Shown piece by piece: positions 61,724-64,000 of a stretch of 64,000 nt of DNA; the stretch's first letter is position 1; each line of letters begins with the position of its first letter. Origin of the DNA: SMWN01 sp965261165 (GTDB taxonomy: Bacteria > Pseudomonadota > Gammaproteobacteria > Eutrophobiales > Eutrophobiaceae). The notes under the pieces are model-generated. The model worked only from the letters and a program-made list of their open reading frames with translations, ran no database searches and was not told the origin of the DNA. The stretch spans positions 620,001 to 684,000 of the forward strand of contig OZ253445.1 of the NCBI GenBank assembly GCA_965261165.1, in the 5' to 3' direction. The position numbers and the translations under genes are program-made.

Positions 61724-63643
61724 TTATGCGGGCTTTGCCGACGGCTCACCACCAGTGGCATCCTTATCCACATCATCGGCCTTTTTTGCAGTTGGCCCGC
61801 TATCGCCATCTTTTTGATTATTATCGCCCCAACCCTGAGGTTCTCTTGGATCCTTGCCTTCCATGATGTCATCAATTTGATCAGAATCAATAGTCTCATA
61901 TTTCATTAAAGCATCGGCCATTATATGCAGTGTATCTATATTCTTTTTTAGAATCTTCTCTGCCCTTGCGTAGTTCTTATCAATAAAGACTCTAATTTCT
62001 TCATCGATCACATGAGAAGTCTCATCAGAAACCTCTTTATGTTTTGTCATGGAACGACCTAGGAATATCTCACCATCATCTTCACTATAGGTTAATGGCC
62101 CCAGCTTCTCTGACAAACCCCACTTGGTGACCATGTTTCTGGCAATCTGTGTTGCCCTCTCAATGTCATTACTTGCGCCCGTGGTCACGTGATCTTTACC
62201 CAAAATAAGTTCCTCGGCAATACGGCCACCGAACAGAGAAGAAATCATACTCTCAAGCAGTTCCTTGCTCTGGCTATAACTATCTTTCTCAGGCAAAAAC
62301 ATGGTCACACCTAATGCCCTACCCCTGGGAATAATTGTTACTTTATAAACAGGATCATGTGAAGGTACCAGACGTCCAACGATAGCGTGTCCTGCCTCGT
62401 GATATGCCGTGTTTCTTTTCTCATCTTCGCTCATCACCATTGAGCGTCGCTCTGCGCCCATCATGATTTTGTCTTTAGCTTTTTCCATATCTTCCATTTC
62501 AACCAGTTTTTTATTGCCTCTTGCTGTAAACAGAGCGGCTTCATTAACAAGGTTGGCGAGATCGGCGCCAGAAAAACCCGGCGTGCCGCGAGCAATGATG
62601 TTTGGCTTTACATCATCAGCGGCTACAATTTTACGTATATGTACTTTCAGAATTTGCTCGCGACCACGAATATCTGGTAATGCAACAACTACTTGTCGAT
62701 CAAAGCGGCCAGGGCGCAACAATGCCGGGTCTAGTACGTCAGGCCTGTTTGTCGCGGCAATCACGATCACACCTTCGTTGCCTTCGAAACCATCCATCTC
62801 AACAAGCAACTGATTCAGAGTTTGTTCTCGTTCATCATGTCCGCCACCCAAACCCGCACCACGATGGCGACCGACAGCATCGATTTCATCAATAAAAATA
62901 ATGCAAGGGGCATACTTCTTTGCCTGTTCAAACATATCACGAACACGGGAAGCACCAACACCGACAAACATTTCAACAAAATCGGAACCAGAAATGGTGA
63001 AGAACGGCACATCTGCTTCGCCTGCGATCGCCTTCGCCAATAAAGTTTTACCCGTTCCCGGAGCTCCCACCATCAACACACCAGAGGGGATCTTGCCGCC
63101 GATCTCCTGAAATTTGCCGGGATCACGCAAGAATTCAACCAGCTCGGCGACTTCTTCTTTGGCTTCTTCTACACCGGCAACATCGTTAAAGGTAATCTTG
63201 ACCTGGTCTTCCCCGAGCAAACGAGCACGACTTTTCCCAAACGATAACGCGCCACGACCGCCGCCGCCCTGCATCTGCCGCATGAAATAAAACCAGACGC
63301 CAAAGATTATGATAAAGGGTAGCCAAGTTATGAATGCGTGAGCCCATAAAGAATTGTCTGGTGATGCGCCTTTGATCTCAACATTATGCTCAAGCAAGGT
63401 ACCGATCAACGCTTGATTACTCGTCTCAGGGCTATATGTCGTAAAACGCGTTTCATCGGCATGACTACCACTGATCACATGCCCTTCTATCTTGACGTTT
63501 TTGACAGCACCATTTTTTACTTCGCTCAGAAAATTCGAATAAGATATTTCACTGACGATAGGTGTTGCGAATTTTTTGAAGACCATCATTAGTACTAAGG
63601 TAATAATGACCATCATTAATAAAGTTCTTGCTGTTTCGTTCAA
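61724..63643 (-). CDS. ftsH: ATP-dependent zinc metalloprotease FtsH
   Basis: The product has 639 residues. Two N-terminal membrane helices flank a periplasmic domain; Walker A is MVGAPGTGKTLLAKAIAGEA; second region of homology is NQLLVEMDGFEGNEGVIVIAATNRPDVLD; the zinc motif HEAGH is in AYHEAGHAIVGRLVP. It extracts and degrades membrane and short-lived cytosolic proteins such as LpxC. It follows rlmE, as usual. The C-terminus is a charged tail with no defined domain. Confidence 0.98.
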   Translation of the reverse strand: MNETARTLLMMVIITLVLMMVFKKFATPIVSEISYSNFLSEVKNGAVKNVKIEGHVISGSHADETRFTTYSPETSNQALIGTLLEHNVEIKGASPDNSLWAHAFITWLPFIIIFGVWFYFMRQMQGGGGRGALSFGKSRARLLGEDQVKITFNDVAGVEEAKEEVAELVEFLRDPGKFQEIGGKIPSGVLMVGAPGTGKTLLAKAIAGEADVPFFTISGSDFVEMFVGVGASRVRDMFEQAKKYAPCIIFIDEIDAVGRHRGAGLGGGHDEREQTLNQLLVEMDGFEGNEGVIVIAATNRPDVLDPALLRPGRFDRQVVVALPDIRGREQILKVHIRKIVAADDVKPNIIARGTPGFSGADLANLVNEAALFTARGNKKLVEMEDMEKAKDKIMMGAERRSMVMSEDEKRNTAYHEAGHAIVGRLVPSHDPVYKVTIIPRGRALGVTMFLPEKDSYSQSKELLESMISSLFGGRIAEELILGKDHVTTGASNDIERATQIARNMVTKWGLSEKLGPLTYSEDDGEIFLGRSMTKHKEVSDETSHVIDEEIRVFIDKNYARAEKILKKNIDTLHIMADALMKYETIDSDQIDDIMEGKDPREPQGWGDNNQKDGDSGPTAKKADDVDKDATGGEPSAKPA

Positions 63644-63696
63644 AGTAAAACCTCTTTCTTTATGATAAACGCCTCTAAATTCCAGACCTGAATCAA

Positions 63697-64000
63697 CTAT
63701 AACCTAAAGGTTTGGGCTAAAACATAAAATTCACGAGAATCATCCCGTGATGCCGAAGGCTTTCTGGCCGTGATTTTTTCAAAATATTCTTTTAAACCGT
63801 CACGATACGTATTTATACCTTCACCTTCGAACACCTTGACCAGCATGTCACCACCCTTCTTTAATACCATTTTAGCCAAATCAAAGCTCAACTCTGCCAG
63901 ATACAAACTACGTGCCTGATCTGTAGCCCTAATACCTGACAAGTTGGGGGCCATATCTGAAATCACAAGGTCTGCCTTAGTATTATCTATTACCTGTAAA
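63697..64000 (-). CDS. rlmE: 23S rRNA (uridine-2'-O-)-methyltransferase RlmE, partial
   Basis: Only the C-terminal ~100 residues lie in the window: DLVISDMAPNLSGIRATDQA, LAKMVLKKGGDMLVKVFEGE and KPSASRDDSREFYVLAQTFR, the SAM-binding and catalytic K-D-K-E pattern of RlmE/FtsJ. It methylates U2552 of 23S rRNA. The start is beyond the right edge. It pairs with ftsH downstream. Confidence 0.96.
   Translation of the reverse strand, partial: LQVIDNTKADLVISDMAPNLSGIRATDQARSLYLAELSFDLAKMVLKKGGDMLVKVFEGEGINTYRDGLKEYFEKITARKPSASRDDSREFYVLAQTFRL

Noticed and set aside
62409..62813. Plus-strand ORFs inside ftsH
   Set aside because: Antisense shadows of a complete FtsH frame with all motifs.

Overview
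The window is chromosomal DNA of a gammaproteobacterium with modest GC. The evidence is its gene order: rpsF-rpsR-DUF2232-rplI-dnaB-alr-radA, pyrG-kdsA-eno-ftsB-ispD-ispF, tig-clpP-clpX-lon-hupB-(tRNA-Val, tRNA-Asp)-ppiD, and rlmE-ftsH-glmM. A lysS-prfB-(insert)-recJ-rpfE block recalls the neighbourhood of the Xanthomonas/Xylella rpf cluster. I cannot place the organism below class.

Layout. 1-8.8 kb is a rearranged prophage. A siphophage-type tail module lies on the minus strand: DUF6950, DUF2163-like and distal-tail-like proteins, tape measure, DUF1799. It meets, head to head, a plus-strand operon that starts with the truncated C-terminus of a Mu F-like head protein carrying a PBECR2-type nuclease domain. 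That operon continues with small unknown proteins, a methylase-like protein, a Mu gpG-like protein and a Dam-type adenine methylase, and ends near helically phased repeats and an IS5-family fragment. 9-11.8 kb holds lysS and prfB, the latter with its programmed +1 frameshift. 11.8-14.9 kb is an insertion: a duplicated 5' fragment of one phage gene, a degenerate IS5 element with both ends, two membrane-type ORFs and galE. 14.9-26.3 kb carries recJ, rpfE, thrC, hom, an alaC-like gene, a nitrilase, tldD, an MFS gene and aroC. 26.4-28.9 kb has a GAF/HD-GYP gene between two IS5-family relics. 28.9-42.4 kb holds essential housekeeping operons and a double-ATPase peptide ABC protein. 42.4-43.7 kb is a field of pseudogenes (acyl-CoA thioesterase, fadB) wedged into the peptide transporter operon, which resumes at 43.7-48.3 kb. 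48.5-58.3 kb has fabI, ppiD, three tRNA genes, hupB, lon, clpX, clpP and tig. 58.5-60.3 kb has a small secreted Cys-rich repeat protein and an eroded dap cluster (dapC fragment, intact dapD, broken arsC/spx-like gene). 60.3-64 kb has glmM, ftsH and the end of rlmE.

How the genes work together. thrC and hom form the threonine branch. ispD/ispF (MEP isoprenoids), kdsA (LPS Kdo), glmM, alr and dapD (peptidoglycan) and fabI (fatty acids) supply the envelope. clpP/clpX/lon/tig/hupB/ppiD/ftsH form the proteostasis group.

The main theme beyond housekeeping is decay. There are five IS5-family traces, several pseudogenes (fadB, thioesterase, dapC, arsC/spx-like), a scrambled prophage, and two essential genes (eno, glmM) with no ATG, GTG or TTG start in frame. 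This resembles a genome in early reduction after IS expansion, although assembly error must be excluded for the start-codon cases. I found no CRISPR array and no clear replication origin. The most unusual items are the solo MuF/PBECR2 toxin-like protein at the inversion junction, the phased repeats at 8.7 kb, the AUU/AUA starts, the Cys-rich insertion in ThrC and the DLVIPS-repeat secreted protein.
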